Notes under the pieces: generated by a model
The model's input: only the letters and a program-made list of their open reading frames with translations
Told to the model about the DNA's origin: nothing
Database searches by the model: none
Made by a program: the position numbers and the translations under genes
Assembly: GCF_029893345.1 (NCBI RefSeq)
Contig: NZ_JARXVE010000005.1
Span: 372,001-436,000, forward strand
Direction: 5' to 3'
From: Mycolicibacterium frederiksbergense
GTDB lineage: Bacteria; Actinomycetota; Actinomycetes; Mycobacteriales; Mycobacteriaceae
DNA: 64,000 bases
Shown: positions 9,089 through 18,048 of the stretch, piece after piece
Layout: the number at the start of each line of letters is the position of its first letter
Position numbering within the stretch: the stretch's first letter is position 1

Positions 9089-10195
9089 ATGGCATCTCGG
9101 CTGGAGCGACAGCAAACCAACGCTCTCGGCAGAGTATTCGACCCGCGCTTCAACGCACTCAATGCCTGGCGACTCATCTTCGCCTCGATGGTGATCATGC
9201 AGCACTCTTGGCCGCTGACCGGCCGCCGGATGACTGGCCCGTTCACTCAATTGCTCACCGAGGTGTGGGTGGACGGCTTCTTCGTGATCTCGGGGTTCCT
9301 GATCACGTCGAGTTGGATGCGCCGCCCCAAGCTGCGTGAGTACCTGGCCGCGCGGCTGCTGCGAATCGTTCCGGGCCTGTGGGTCTGCGTGCTCGTCGTC
9401 GCGTTCGTCATCGCACCCATCGGCGTGCTGGTGCAGCACGGGGAACCGCTGAAGTTCTCGTCCCAACTGGCCTGGGCACTCAACAACGGGCTCTTGAACG
9501 TCTTCCATGGCGATATCGACGGCACCCCAATGGAAGTGCCATGGCCAGGCGTCTGGGACGGTCCACTGTGGACGTTGATCTTCGAGCTGATCTGCTACAT
9601 CGCCGTCGCCGTGCTCGGCGTGGCCGGACTGATGAGCAAACGCTGGACGATCCCGACGGTGTTTGTGCTCTCGCTGATCGGCGCCGCCGCGGTGGGCTAC
9701 CCAGTGCTCGCGGTCGAGACAATTCCTCAGATGGTCACCCGCTTCGCGCTGGTGTTCAGCGCCGGCGCCTTGGTCTATCAGTTCCGCGACCGACTCCCGG
9801 CGAACTGGTCACTCGTGGCGCTGTGCGTGGTCCTCGTCGTAGCGGCCGGCCTGCTGCCGAACTACCGCGTTTATGCGGCGCTGCCGTTGGCGTATGCGGT
9901 CATCGTGTCCGGCGCGTTGTTGAAGCGGCTTCGGCCGCAACTGCGGAACGACATCTCGTATGGCATCTACATCTACGGCTGGCCGGTCCAACAGTTACTG
10001 GCGATGATGGGTCTGGCCTGGTTGCCACCGGGCGTGTTCTTCGTCGTGGCAACCGCGGTCACCATTCCATTGGCGGCGGCGAGCTGGTTCCTCATCGAGA
10101 AGCGCGCCCTGAAACTCAAGCGGTACGTGCAACATCGGGACCAAGCTGCCGATCGACTGATGACCGACGCCGCCGAGGACGCGGTAAAGCAGTAA
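9089..10195 (+). CDS. Membrane acyltransferase, Acyl_transf_3 (OafA/YrhL-like) family
   Basis: 368 residues with about ten hydrophobic segments. The start of the fold is typical for the family: FNALNAWRLIFASMVIMQHSWPLTG (residues about 20-44, with the conserved His after the first helix), then VDGFFVISGFLITSSW and YLAARLLRIVPGLWVCVL. These proteins transfer acyl groups to carbohydrates or lipids at the cell envelope; the acceptor here is unknown. It has no counterpart next to dnaE2 in M. tuberculosis, so it belongs to the accessory insertion 9.1-13.9 kb. It shares a short divergent promoter region with SOS-controlled dnaE2. Confidence 0.9.
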   Translation: MASRLERQQTNALGRVFDPRFNALNAWRLIFASMVIMQHSWPLTGRRMTGPFTQLLTEVWVDGFFVISGFLITSSWMRRPKLREYLAARLLRIVPGLWVCVLVVAFVIAPIGVLVQHGEPLKFSSQLAWALNNGLLNVFHGDIDGTPMEVPWPGVWDGPLWTLIFELICYIAVAVLGVAGLMSKRWTIPTVFVLSLIGAAAVGYPVLAVETIPQMVTRFALVFSAGALVYQFRDRLPANWSLVALCVVLVVAAGLLPNYRVYAALPLAYAVIVSGALLKRLRPQLRNDISYGIYIYGWPVQQLLAMMGLAWLPPGVFFVVATAVTIPLAAASWFLIEKRALKLKRYVQHRDQAADRLMTDAAEDAVKQ

Positions 10196-10276
10196 AGCCG
10201 TCCCGGTGATGGTGCCAAATCGGCGGCCGCCCCCTACGATGCCTCTGGGCTGGGGATCGGCTGTGAGAGGACGGCA

Positions 10277-11323
10277 ATGGCGTCAACGAAGTACATCGGC
10301 TACGTCGGTGGTGTCGCGGTAGCGGCGGGAGTCGGGGCCGCGATGGCCGTAGCTGGACAGGGCACCGCCCACGCTGACTCGACCGGCAGTGCGGCCAATG
10401 ACTCCACCAGCAGCACATCGCAGCACGTCAACGCCGGGCCGAAGCGTGGCGAGACAAAGACCGACCGGGCCAAGCCGTTGTCCAAGCTCAAGGACAGCCT
10501 CGACAAGCAGACCGACAAGATCGAGAAAACGGCTGCGCAGGTCACCAAGTCTGCGAGCACGGTGTCCAAGTCGATCACCGACACACTGACCAAGCCGGCC
10601 AAGCCTTTGGTCAAGCCGGTGATCGGCCAGCTCCCGTCCAAGCCGAGCGCCGCACAGTTCGAGGCCGAGCAGGTCACCAAGCTCAAGAACCTGTTCACCG
10701 CCAACAAGCCCGCCCCGAAGCCGGTTGAGGACAAGCCGGACACCGTGGTCGATGACCAGACGGATATCAAGTCCGCCGTGCAACCGGCGAGCAAGACCGT
10801 GACCGTCCCGAGGCTGACCGCGGCCGCGCAGAAACAGGCCGATACCCGGGCAACCACGCCGTGGAGCCCCAACCCGTTCCGTGCCGATGACCCGGAACCG
10901 ACCGACATTCCCCCGTCGATCATCCAACTCCGGGATACGTTGCGGGCCGCCCTGCCGCCTCAGCTCGATCCGCTGGTCCGGGAGGCCACCGAGCAGATCT
11001 ACCGGGCCAGCCAGATGGTGCCGTGGGTGAACGTGGTCGTTCCGATCACCAAGATCGTGCCCAACCTGGCGCCCGCGCTCGGAGATGATTTCACCGCGGC
11101 CCGCGATGCCCGGCAGATCATCATCAACGAGCTGATCAAGACCACCCCGCCAGGGGCATTCCTGTACTACGGCTACGACCTCGTCGCCGACCTGATCAAC
11201 CTCGAAGAGCCGGCCGACGCACTCAAGCAGCAGTTCTTCATCACCGCGTGGAACATCCTCGATCCGCTCCAGCTGGCGCACAACCCGGGCAAGTCCGGCA
11301 TCGGACAGGCTGCCGGCAGCTAG
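10277..11323 (+). CDS. Exported Lys/Pro-rich hypothetical protein
   Basis: 348 residues. The first about 35 form a signal sequence (YIGYVGGVAVAAGVGAAMAV, then cleavage-like TAHADS). A low-complexity segment rich in Lys, Thr, Pro and Ser follows (about 40-190, e.g. AKPLSKLKDSLDKQTDKIEK, KPAKPLVKPVIGQLP). The last about 130 residues form a more globular domain with IYRASQMVPWVNVVVPITK and PPGAFLYYGYDLVADLINL. The signal type and tail resemble secreted mycolicibacterial proteins of unknown role. The start ATG follows GAGAGGA. Envelope or extracellular location is inferred; no catalytic motif is recognised. Confidence 0.82.
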   Translation: MASTKYIGYVGGVAVAAGVGAAMAVAGQGTAHADSTGSAANDSTSSTSQHVNAGPKRGETKTDRAKPLSKLKDSLDKQTDKIEKTAAQVTKSASTVSKSITDTLTKPAKPLVKPVIGQLPSKPSAAQFEAEQVTKLKNLFTANKPAPKPVEDKPDTVVDDQTDIKSAVQPASKTVTVPRLTAAAQKQADTRATTPWSPNPFRADDPEPTDIPPSIIQLRDTLRAALPPQLDPLVREATEQIYRASQMVPWVNVVVPITKIVPNLAPALGDDFTAARDARQIIINELIKTTPPGAFLYYGYDLVADLINLEEPADALKQQFFITAWNILDPLQLAHNPGKSGIGQAAGS

Positions 11324-11330
11324 CGCAATA

Positions 11331-11387
11331 CGAGATCAACGAAATGGTCGCAAACCCGCTGCGCGGACGACCATTTCGTTGATCTCG
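11331..11387. terminator. Perfect 20-bp inverted repeat between convergent genes
   Basis: Arms 11331-11350 (CGAGATCAACGAAATGGTCG) and 11368-11387 are exact reverse complements with a 17-nt loop. It lies between the stop codons of the exported protein and the permease and would terminate both. Confidence 0.75.
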
Positions 11388-11406
11388 ATGTTCGGCTGAG
11401 CCGCCG

Positions 11407-12963
11407 CTACTGCACGAGCGACGGGGTGTCGCGGTGCAGTGTCTCGCCCCGGAAGAATTCTGGGTTGACGGACCGCCAGACGAACATGAGCACGGCACCG
11501 AGCAACAGGATGCCGAAGCCCATGAAGAACACCAGCCCGATACCGCCGATCGAGGCGCCGCTGCCGTTCGCCGGGTCCATGCTCTCCTTGATCGCGAGGG
11601 TGAACACCCAGGCCAGAACGAGGCCACCGATCAACGGGAACAGCAGCTTGAACACCATGTTGTGAACACTGGCGAACAACTCCCGGCGGAAGTACCACAC
11701 GCAGGCGAACGCGGTGATGCCGTAGTACCAGCAGATCATGATGCCCAGGGCGGCGATGGTATCCAGCAACGCACTCTCGGACAGCAGGTTCACCACGGTG
11801 TAGAACACGCCGGTGACCACCCCCGCAGTGACGGTCGCGAAGCTGGGCACCAGATAACGCGGGCTGACTTCGGCGAAGCGTGCCGGGAAAGCCTTGTACG
11901 CCCCCATCGCCAGCATGGCCCGCGCCGCAGGCAGGAAGGTGGTCTGCAGGCTGGCCACCGAGGAAGCCAGGATGGCCAGGAACAACAACGGCCCGGCCCA
12001 GCTGCCCAGTACCGGGTCGGCGAGTGCGGCGAACACGTTTTCCGCATTGTCCGGATTGCCCAGGCCCAGACCCGATTCGCCAACGCCGGCGTACATCATC
12101 ACCGCCACCGCGATGAGCAGATAGGTCGCCAGGATGGACATCACGCACAGCAGGCCGGCCCGGCCGGGCACCTTCGTCGGGTCCTTCGATTCCTCCCCCA
12201 GGGTCAGGCAGGTATCCCAGCCCCAGAACGCGAAGATTGATCCGGTGACACCAACGGCGAAGACGCCGAAGGTAAGTCCGGTAAACGGGTCGAACCAGTC
12301 CAGGTCGAAGGACAATCCGGCCGGCGCGTCCCCACGGCCCACATGCACGAGAGCCATCACTGCAAAGGCCAACAGCACGACCATCTGGAAACCGACCAGA
12401 ACGTACTGCACCCGCTCGCTGGTGGTGATCCCGCGACTGGCGATGGCCGTGGCAATCGCCAGGAATACCAGGGTGGTGAGGATGTTGATCGCCTTGTTGC
12501 CGGCCAATTCGGTGATCGACGGATTGTGCGCTATCCGGCCGATGAATAAGTAGAAGAACTCGACGGCTATCGCGGCGAGGTTGGACAACACGATGATCGA
12601 CGCGGCCACCATGCCCCAGCCGCACATCCACCCCACATAGGGGCCGAATGCCTTGGTAGACCAGGTGAACGAGGCACCACAGTCGGGTGCGCGGGAGTTC
12701 AATTCCCGGTAGGCGTAGGCGGTGAGGAACATCGGGATGAAACCGGCGATGAAGATCGCCGGCATCTTCAGGCCCACCGCAGCCACGATGAGCCCGATGC
12801 TGGCGGTCAGCGTGTACCCAGGAGCCACGCACGAAATGCCCAGGATGGCGCCGGAGAACGTGCCGACCTTGCCGACCGCCAGGCCCTTGGAGACCAGTCC
12901 GGCGGAGTGTTCGGCAGCCTCGAGCTGATGATGGGTGGCGGATTCCGATGTGGATTCGGTCAT
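11407..12963 (-). CDS. APC-superfamily amino acid permease
   Basis: 518-residue secondary transporter with about 12 transmembrane helices. The family's TM1 signature is present near residue 30-60 (LAVGKVGTFSGAILGISCVAPGYTLTASIG), with a conserved TM6-like stretch FAVGVTGSIFAFWGWDTCLTLGEESKDP. The polar N-terminus (about 25 residues) and C-terminus are cytoplasmic by prediction. Substrate cannot be read from sequence; amino acid or amine uptake is the family expectation. Its ATG overlaps the TGA of the universal stress protein gene by 4 bp, so the two are co-transcribed. Confidence 0.9.
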   Translation of the reverse strand: MTESTSESATHHQLEAAEHSAGLVSKGLAVGKVGTFSGAILGISCVAPGYTLTASIGLIVAAVGLKMPAIFIAGFIPMFLTAYAYRELNSRAPDCGASFTWSTKAFGPYVGWMCGWGMVAASIIVLSNLAAIAVEFFYLFIGRIAHNPSITELAGNKAINILTTLVFLAIATAIASRGITTSERVQYVLVGFQMVVLLAFAVMALVHVGRGDAPAGLSFDLDWFDPFTGLTFGVFAVGVTGSIFAFWGWDTCLTLGEESKDPTKVPGRAGLLCVMSILATYLLIAVAVMMYAGVGESGLGLGNPDNAENVFAALADPVLGSWAGPLLFLAILASSVASLQTTFLPAARAMLAMGAYKAFPARFAEVSPRYLVPSFATVTAGVVTGVFYTVVNLLSESALLDTIAALGIMICWYYGITAFACVWYFRRELFASVHNMVFKLLFPLIGGLVLAWVFTLAIKESMDPANGSGASIGGIGLVFFMGFGILLLGAVLMFVWRSVNPEFFRGETLHRDTPSLVQ

Positions 12964-13865
12964 GATCGGTCCTCGTCGTCCTGGAGTTCATCCCGAGGCA
13001 CAACCACCATCGGCACATCCAATACCCGCAGCATTTTTGCCGCGGTTGACCCGAGGAAGATTCGCCGGGGAGCGCTGAGCCGGCTGGATCCGACCATGAT
13101 GACGTCTCCGTCATGCCAGTCCAGCTGCACTACCGCCGCCTCGACGCTGGGGCCGTTCACAATGGCAGAGGTCACCGGAAAGTCCTGGGGTAGCTCATTT
13201 TTGGCGGCTTCCAGGGTCTGACTGGCATGGCTGAGCGCATGCTCTCGGATCGCGTCATCGTCGGCCCGCAGCGAGCCGAAGGCCGGATCGAGCGCCACCA
13301 GCGACACCAGCCGAAGCGGAACGCCCCCGGCCCGGCTGGCCCGCACCGCGGTGTCGAGCAACAGGTCCGAACCCTTGCGGTGACCGATCGCGCAGGTGAT
13401 CTCGTGAACCCGCTCCACTGTGGAATCGCGGGTTCCGCGCGGTGCGACCGCGACCGGCAGCGGCGAGGAGTGCAACAGCTCGTTGACCACCGACCCGAGC
13501 GAGAAGCTGCCGACCAGTCCGCCGCCGGAGCCACCGACCACGATCGCGGCCGCCTCCAGCCGCAGCGCCTCGCGGATCAGCCCGTCGGTGAACGACTCAT
13601 CGAAGCTCAGATGCGGGTGCGCGACCACGTCGTCGGGCACCGAGGCCAGCGCGTCACGCAACCAACCCTGCGCCTGCTCGGCCAGTACCTCCTGATAACC
13701 ACCCTTGGGCACCACGCCCGGCAGCATGGTGTCGGGCGGCAACACCATGCAGATCTCGACCTCGGCGCCCAGCGTCCGGGCGAACCGGACGGCCAGGGCC
13801 AATGCGTCGGCGCCCCCTGGGGTGGCCAGATACCCAACGACCAGTTTCATCTGTGTCACCTGCAA
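12960..13865 (-). CDS. Tandem-domain universal stress protein
   Basis: 301 residues made of two UspA-type domains. Domain 1: LVVGYLATPGGADALALAVRFA at the N-terminus and the ATP-loop-like VVGGSGGGLVGSFSLGSVVNELLHSSPLPVAVAPRG. Domain 2: CAIGHRKGSDLLLDTAVRAS and VGSSRLSAPRRIFLGSTAAKMLRVLDVPMVVVP. The G-2x-G-9x-G pattern for ATP binding is present in domain 1. First gene of a two-gene operon with the downstream amino acid permease (ATGA overlap), which suggests a link between transport and stress status or, alternatively, a regulatory subunit of the permease. Confidence 0.92.
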   Translation of the reverse strand: MQVTQMKLVVGYLATPGGADALALAVRFARTLGAEVEICMVLPPDTMLPGVVPKGGYQEVLAEQAQGWLRDALASVPDDVVAHPHLSFDESFTDGLIREALRLEAAAIVVGGSGGGLVGSFSLGSVVNELLHSSPLPVAVAPRGTRDSTVERVHEITCAIGHRKGSDLLLDTAVRASRAGGVPLRLVSLVALDPAFGSLRADDDAIREHALSHASQTLEAAKNELPQDFPVTSAIVNGPSVEAAVVQLDWHDGDVIMVGSSRLSAPRRIFLGSTAAKMLRVLDVPMVVVPRDELQDDEDRS

Positions 13866-13980
13866 CTATCTATTCCGTACTGCGCCGTGTGTGCGTCGCG
13901 ACTGCGGTCCTGTCAACCCGCAGCGCGGTATCAGCGCTTGTACGAAACTACCGACCGTCCCAGGTGATGGCGAAACGGGC

Positions 13981-14850
13981 TCAGGCAGAGTACTCGGCGG
14001 CGCCGTCCTCCAACACCAGCCGGGCACCCGATCCATCGGGATCCGCGGCTTCGGTACGGAACACCGCCCGGCCCGGCTCGGTGCGCCAGATCGATGTGAT
14101 CAGCGTCTCACCTGGAAACACCGGTGAGCTGAAGCGCGCTGCCACGGCACGGATTCTGGTGGCATCGCCGCCACCGAGTTCGGCAACCAACGCTCGCCCG
14201 GCCACACCATAGGTGCACAGGCCGTGCAGGATCGGTTTCGGGAAGCCCGCGAGATTCTGCGCGAACCACGGATCGCTGTGCAGTGGGTTTCGGTCTCCGG
14301 ACAACCGATAGATCAGGGCCTGGTCCTCCCGGGTGGGCAGCGCCACCCGGGCGTCGGGCTCACGGTCCGGGATCTGCGGCGCCACGGGACGTTGCCCGGG
14401 CTGCCCACCGAATCCGCCTTCGCCCCGGATCACCACAGTGGTCAGGGTTTCGGCGACAACCTCACCGCTGTCGGGGTCGGTGCCGATGCCCCTGAGCATC
14501 ACCACGGCGTTCTTGCCCGCGCCCTTGTCCTGGATGTCGGCGACCTCGGAGACCACGGTCAGCTTTCCCGCCGCAGGCAGCGGACGGTGCAGCCGGACCT
14601 CCTGGGATCCGTGCAGCAGCATGCCGAAGTTGAAGGTGCCGATCTGCAGTGCTGCCGCGAACGGCGAGCACGCGATCACCGCGTACGTCGGCAGCACCTG
14701 CTGTTCGATGTCGTGGCTGTTCTCGGTGGTGAACGCCAGATCGTCAGTGCCCGCGCCGACGCCGAGCGCGTACAGCAGGGTGTCGCGGTCGGTCCACTCG
14801 AACTGCGACGGAGCGGCCTTGGCGCCGATGGCATCCGGGTTGATGGGCAT
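13981..14850 (-). CDS. htdY: (R)-3-hydroxyacyl thioester dehydratase, HtdY-like (MaoC)
   Basis: 289-residue double hot-dog hydratase, length as in M. tuberculosis HtdY (Rv3389c). The N-terminal hot-dog half has TDRDTLLYALGVGAGTDDLAFT; the C-terminal half carries the hydratase-2 motif YRLSGDRNPLHSDPWFAQNLAGFPKPILHGLCTYG with the catalytic Asp and His. It hydrates or dehydrates (R)-3-hydroxyacyl-CoA thioesters in fatty-acid metabolism. It is divergent from acrA1 over about 70 bp, which is the M. tuberculosis arrangement minus lpqD. Confidence 0.93.
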   Translation of the reverse strand: MPINPDAIGAKAAPSQFEWTDRDTLLYALGVGAGTDDLAFTTENSHDIEQQVLPTYAVIACSPFAAALQIGTFNFGMLLHGSQEVRLHRPLPAAGKLTVVSEVADIQDKGAGKNAVVMLRGIGTDPDSGEVVAETLTTVVIRGEGGFGGQPGQRPVAPQIPDREPDARVALPTREDQALIYRLSGDRNPLHSDPWFAQNLAGFPKPILHGLCTYGVAGRALVAELGGGDATRIRAVAARFSSPVFPGETLITSIWRTEPGRAVFRTEAADPDGSGARLVLEDGAAEYSA

Positions 14851-14921
14851 GGCTCGGACGATAGCCGTTCGGTCGACCGCCCATGTTGACGTCTGCTCAA
14901 TATCGGTCCACGATGGCTCGC

Positions 14922-16940
14922 ATGCGCTATGTCGTTACCGGCGGTACCGGGTTTATTGGCCGCCGGGTGATCGCCCGGATCCTGTCCCGCGATCCCGGCG
15001 CCCAGGTGTGGGTGCTGGTCCGCCGCGAGTCACTGACCCGGTTCGAACGGCTGACCCAGAATTGGGATGACCGAGTAAAACCGCTGGTGGGAGACCTGAC
15101 CTCGGCCGATCTCGGGTTGACCGACACCGATATCACCGAACTGGGCGATATCACGCACGTGGTGCACTGCGCAGCGATCTACGACATGACCGTCGCCGCA
15201 GACGAGCAACGGGCCGTCAATGTGGACGGCACCCGCGCGGTGATCGAGCTGGCCCGCCGGCTGGACGCCACCCTGCACCACGTTTCCTCGATCGCGGTGG
15301 CCGGCAACCACCGGGGCGTGTTCACCGAAGAGGATTTCGACGTCGCCCAAGACCTGCCCACGCCGTATCACCAGACCAAGTTCGAGGCCGAACTGCTGGT
15401 GCGCTCGGCGCCGGGCCTGCGCTACCGGGTGTACCGCCCGGCCGTGGTGGTCGGCGATTCCCGTACCGGCGAGATGGACAAGATCGACGGCCCGTACTAC
15501 TTCTTCGGCGTTTTGTCCGCACTGGCAAAACTCCCCCGGTTCACCCCGGTGATGCTGCCCGACACCGGCCGGACCAACGTCGTGCCGGTGGACTACGTAG
15601 TTGAAGCCGCCGTCCACCTCATGCACGCCGACGGCGGGGACGGTCAGACCTTTCACCTCACCGCCCCGAAAACCATTGGGCTGCGCGACATCTACCGAGG
15701 GGTGGCCACCGAGGCCGGGCTGCCGCCGCTGCGCGGCACGCTGCCGAGAGCCACCGCGGCACCGGTGCTGCGGGCGCGGGGGCGGGTCAAGGCCGTGCGT
15801 AACATCGTCGCCGCCCAGCTGGGCATCCCGGGCGAGGTGCTCGACGTGGTCGAGCTGAGACCCACCTTCACCGCGGACAACACCACCGCCGCGCTACGCG
15901 GCACCGGGATCGTAGTACCCGAATTCGCTTCGTACGCACCGAAACTGTGGCGGTACTGGGCGCAGCACCTGGATCCGGATCGGGCCCGCCGCGACGACCC
16001 GGCCGGCCCGCTGGTGGGCAGGCACGTGATCATCACCGGTGCCTCCAGCGGCATCGGCCGGGCCTCGGCGATTGCGGTGGCCGAACGGGGTGCCTGCGTA
16101 TTCGCCCTGGCCCGCAACGGCGATGCGCTCGACGACCTGGTCGCCGAGATCCGCTCGTCCGGCGGACAGGCCTATGCCTTCACCTGTGACGTCACCGATT
16201 CGGCGTCGGTCGAGCACACCGTCAAGGACATCCTCGGCCAGTTCGGCCACGTCGACTATCTGGTCAACAACGCCGGCCGGTCGATCCGCCGGTCGGTGGC
16301 GAACTCGACGGACCGGCTGCACGACTACGAGCGCGTGATGGCGGTCAACTACTTCGGCTCGGTACGCATGGTGCTGGCACTGCTGCCGCACTGGCGCGAA
16401 CGCCGGTTCGGCCACGTGGTCAACGTGTCCAGCGCCGGAGTGCAGGCCAACACCCCGAAGTACAGCTCCTACCTGCCGTCCAAAGCCGCCCTGGATGCGT
16501 TCTCCGATGTGGTGGCCACCGAAACCCTTTCCGACCACATCACATTCACCAACATCCACATGCCGCTGGTGAAGACACCGATGATCGCGCCGTCCCGCCG
16601 GCTGAACCCGGTGCCACCGATCTCCGCCGAGCACGCCGCGGCGATGGTGGTGCGCGGCCTGGTCGACAAGCCCGCGCGTATCGACACCCCGCTGGGTACG
16701 TTCGCCGACTTCGGCACCTACCTGACCCCCAAGCTGTCCCGCCGGGTCCTGCATCAGCTGTATCTGGGCTATCCGGACTCCGCGGCCGCGCGCGGGCGGA
16801 GCACCGACGACGAAGACGGCGGATCGGCTCGACGTCAGCCGAAGCGGCCCGCCCGCGGCGAGCGATCACTGCGGGTCCCCCGGGCCGTGGCCCGGCCGGT
16901 CAAACGCGCGGTGCGACTGGTTCCCGGCGTGCACTGGTAA
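14922..16940 (+). CDS. acrA1: AcrA1-like bifunctional fatty acyl-CoA reductase (thioester reductase + SDR)
   Basis: About 672 residues from ATG 14922 (MRYVVTGGTGFIG); ATGs at 14883 and 14913 are in frame, but the Rossmann fold begins at once from 14922. Domain 1 (1-350) is an extended SDR/thioester reductase with GGTGFIG and YHQTKFEAE (Tyr-x3-Lys). Domain 2 (about 365-630) is a classical SDR with ITGASSGIGRASAIAVAE, NNAG and YSSYLPSKAALD. A basic Arg/Ser-rich tail ends the protein. Known relatives reduce acyl-CoA to aldehyde or alcohol in lipid/wax synthesis. In M. tuberculosis this is Rv3391; cmaA1 is missing downstream here. Confidence 0.92.
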   Translation: MRYVVTGGTGFIGRRVIARILSRDPGAQVWVLVRRESLTRFERLTQNWDDRVKPLVGDLTSADLGLTDTDITELGDITHVVHCAAIYDMTVAADEQRAVNVDGTRAVIELARRLDATLHHVSSIAVAGNHRGVFTEEDFDVAQDLPTPYHQTKFEAELLVRSAPGLRYRVYRPAVVVGDSRTGEMDKIDGPYYFFGVLSALAKLPRFTPVMLPDTGRTNVVPVDYVVEAAVHLMHADGGDGQTFHLTAPKTIGLRDIYRGVATEAGLPPLRGTLPRATAAPVLRARGRVKAVRNIVAAQLGIPGEVLDVVELRPTFTADNTTAALRGTGIVVPEFASYAPKLWRYWAQHLDPDRARRDDPAGPLVGRHVIITGASSGIGRASAIAVAERGACVFALARNGDALDDLVAEIRSSGGQAYAFTCDVTDSASVEHTVKDILGQFGHVDYLVNNAGRSIRRSVANSTDRLHDYERVMAVNYFGSVRMVLALLPHWRERRFGHVVNVSSAGVQANTPKYSSYLPSKAALDAFSDVVATETLSDHITFTNIHMPLVKTPMIAPSRRLNPVPPISAEHAAAMVVRGLVDKPARIDTPLGTFADFGTYLTPKLSRRVLHQLYLGYPDSAAARGRSTDDEDGGSARRQPKRPARGERSLRVPRAVARPVKRAVRLVPGVHW

Positions 16941-16989
16941 CTCCCGCAATCTGTTGAGCCGGCGCGCCGCCGGCCCTATCGTTGGCCAC

Positions 16990-18036
16990 GTGACGTCACC
17001 CACCGCGCCCGTATTCGCCGACGTCGATACCGGAGTCGATGACGCCATGGCACTGGCGTATCTGCTGGCCAGCCCCGAAGCCGAGCTGGTCGGTATCGCC
17101 GCGACCGCGGGAAATGTTCCGGTGCAACAGGTCTGCGCCAACAACCTGGGCCTGCTCGAGTTGTGCGGGGTGGCCGGAATCCCGGTCTCCAAGGGCGCCG
17201 AGCAGCCGCTGCACACCCCGCTGCGCACCGCCGAGGACACCCATGGGCCGCAGGGTCTGGGATATGCGCAGTTGCCTGCCACCGATCGGCTGCTCACCGC
17301 ACACGACGCCGCCGAGGCCTGGGTGCGCGCGGCGCGTGCGTATCCGGGTGAGTTGATCGGGTTGGCCACCGGCCCGCTGACCAATCTGGCGCTGGCCATG
17401 CGCGCCGAGCCCACATTGCCCAAACTGTTGCGCCGGTTGGTGATCATGGGCGGGGCGTTCGACTACCGCGGTAACACCACACCGGTCTCCGAATGGAACA
17501 TCAGCGTGGACCCGGAATCTGCCGCGGAGGTGTTCGGCGGCTGGGGCGCCGCCTGGGGCCTCGACGACCCGACACATGTGCCAATCGTGTTGGGCCTCAA
17601 CCTCACCGAGAACATCGCGATGACGCCGGCGCTGCTGAACCGGCTGGCGGTCGCGGCCGGATCACCGTCGGCTCCGATGAGTGTGCTTGACGAGCGAGGC
17701 ACCCGGTCGACGGCCGCGAACCCGTTGATCCGGGTGCTCGAGGACGCGATGCGGTTCTATTTCGAGTTCCATTTCGACACCGGCGACGGGTACCTGGCCC
17801 ATCTGCATGATCCGCTGGCCGCCGCGGTGGCGCTCGACCCGGAATTGGTGAGCTGCCGGGAAACCACCGTCGACGTGGAACTGTCCGGCACCCTGACCCG
17901 CGGCATGACGGTGGCCGATTGGCGTGGACACTGGGGCCGTCAGCCCAATGCGCTCATCGGAGACCGGGTGGACCCGGCGGTGTTCTTCGACAGGTTCATC
18001 GACCGGGTGGGCGTTTTCGCGCGCGAACTGGGCTGA
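16990..18036 (+). CDS. iunH: Inosine/uridine-preferring nucleoside hydrolase
   Basis: 348 residues from GTG 16990; an upstream in-frame ATG at 16954 would add 12 residues ahead of the fold (RRAAGPIVGH) and is less likely. The calcium-site motif is close to the N-terminus: FADVDTGVDDAMALAYLL. Other family marks are GNVPVQQVCANNLGLLELCG, LATGPLTNLALAM, IMGGAFDYRGNTTPVSEWNI and HLHDPLAAAVALDPE with the catalytic His/Asp region. It cleaves purine and pyrimidine nucleosides to base and ribose for salvage, which fits with guaA, guaB2 and guaB3 elsewhere in the window. It converges with imuB (12 bp apart). Confidence 0.93.
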   Translation: MTSPTAPVFADVDTGVDDAMALAYLLASPEAELVGIAATAGNVPVQQVCANNLGLLELCGVAGIPVSKGAEQPLHTPLRTAEDTHGPQGLGYAQLPATDRLLTAHDAAEAWVRAARAYPGELIGLATGPLTNLALAMRAEPTLPKLLRRLVIMGGAFDYRGNTTPVSEWNISVDPESAAEVFGGWGAAWGLDDPTHVPIVLGLNLTENIAMTPALLNRLAVAAGSPSAPMSVLDERGTRSTAANPLIRVLEDAMRFYFEFHFDTGDGYLAHLHDPLAAAVALDPELVSCRETTVDVELSGTLTRGMTVADWRGHWGRQPNALIGDRVDPAVFFDRFIDRVGVFARELG

Positions 18037-18048
18037 TCCCATCAGGGG

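Noticed and set aside
15894..16754. 286-codon open frame on the minus strand
   Set aside because: Antisense to the SDR domain of acrA1; no recognisable protein features.
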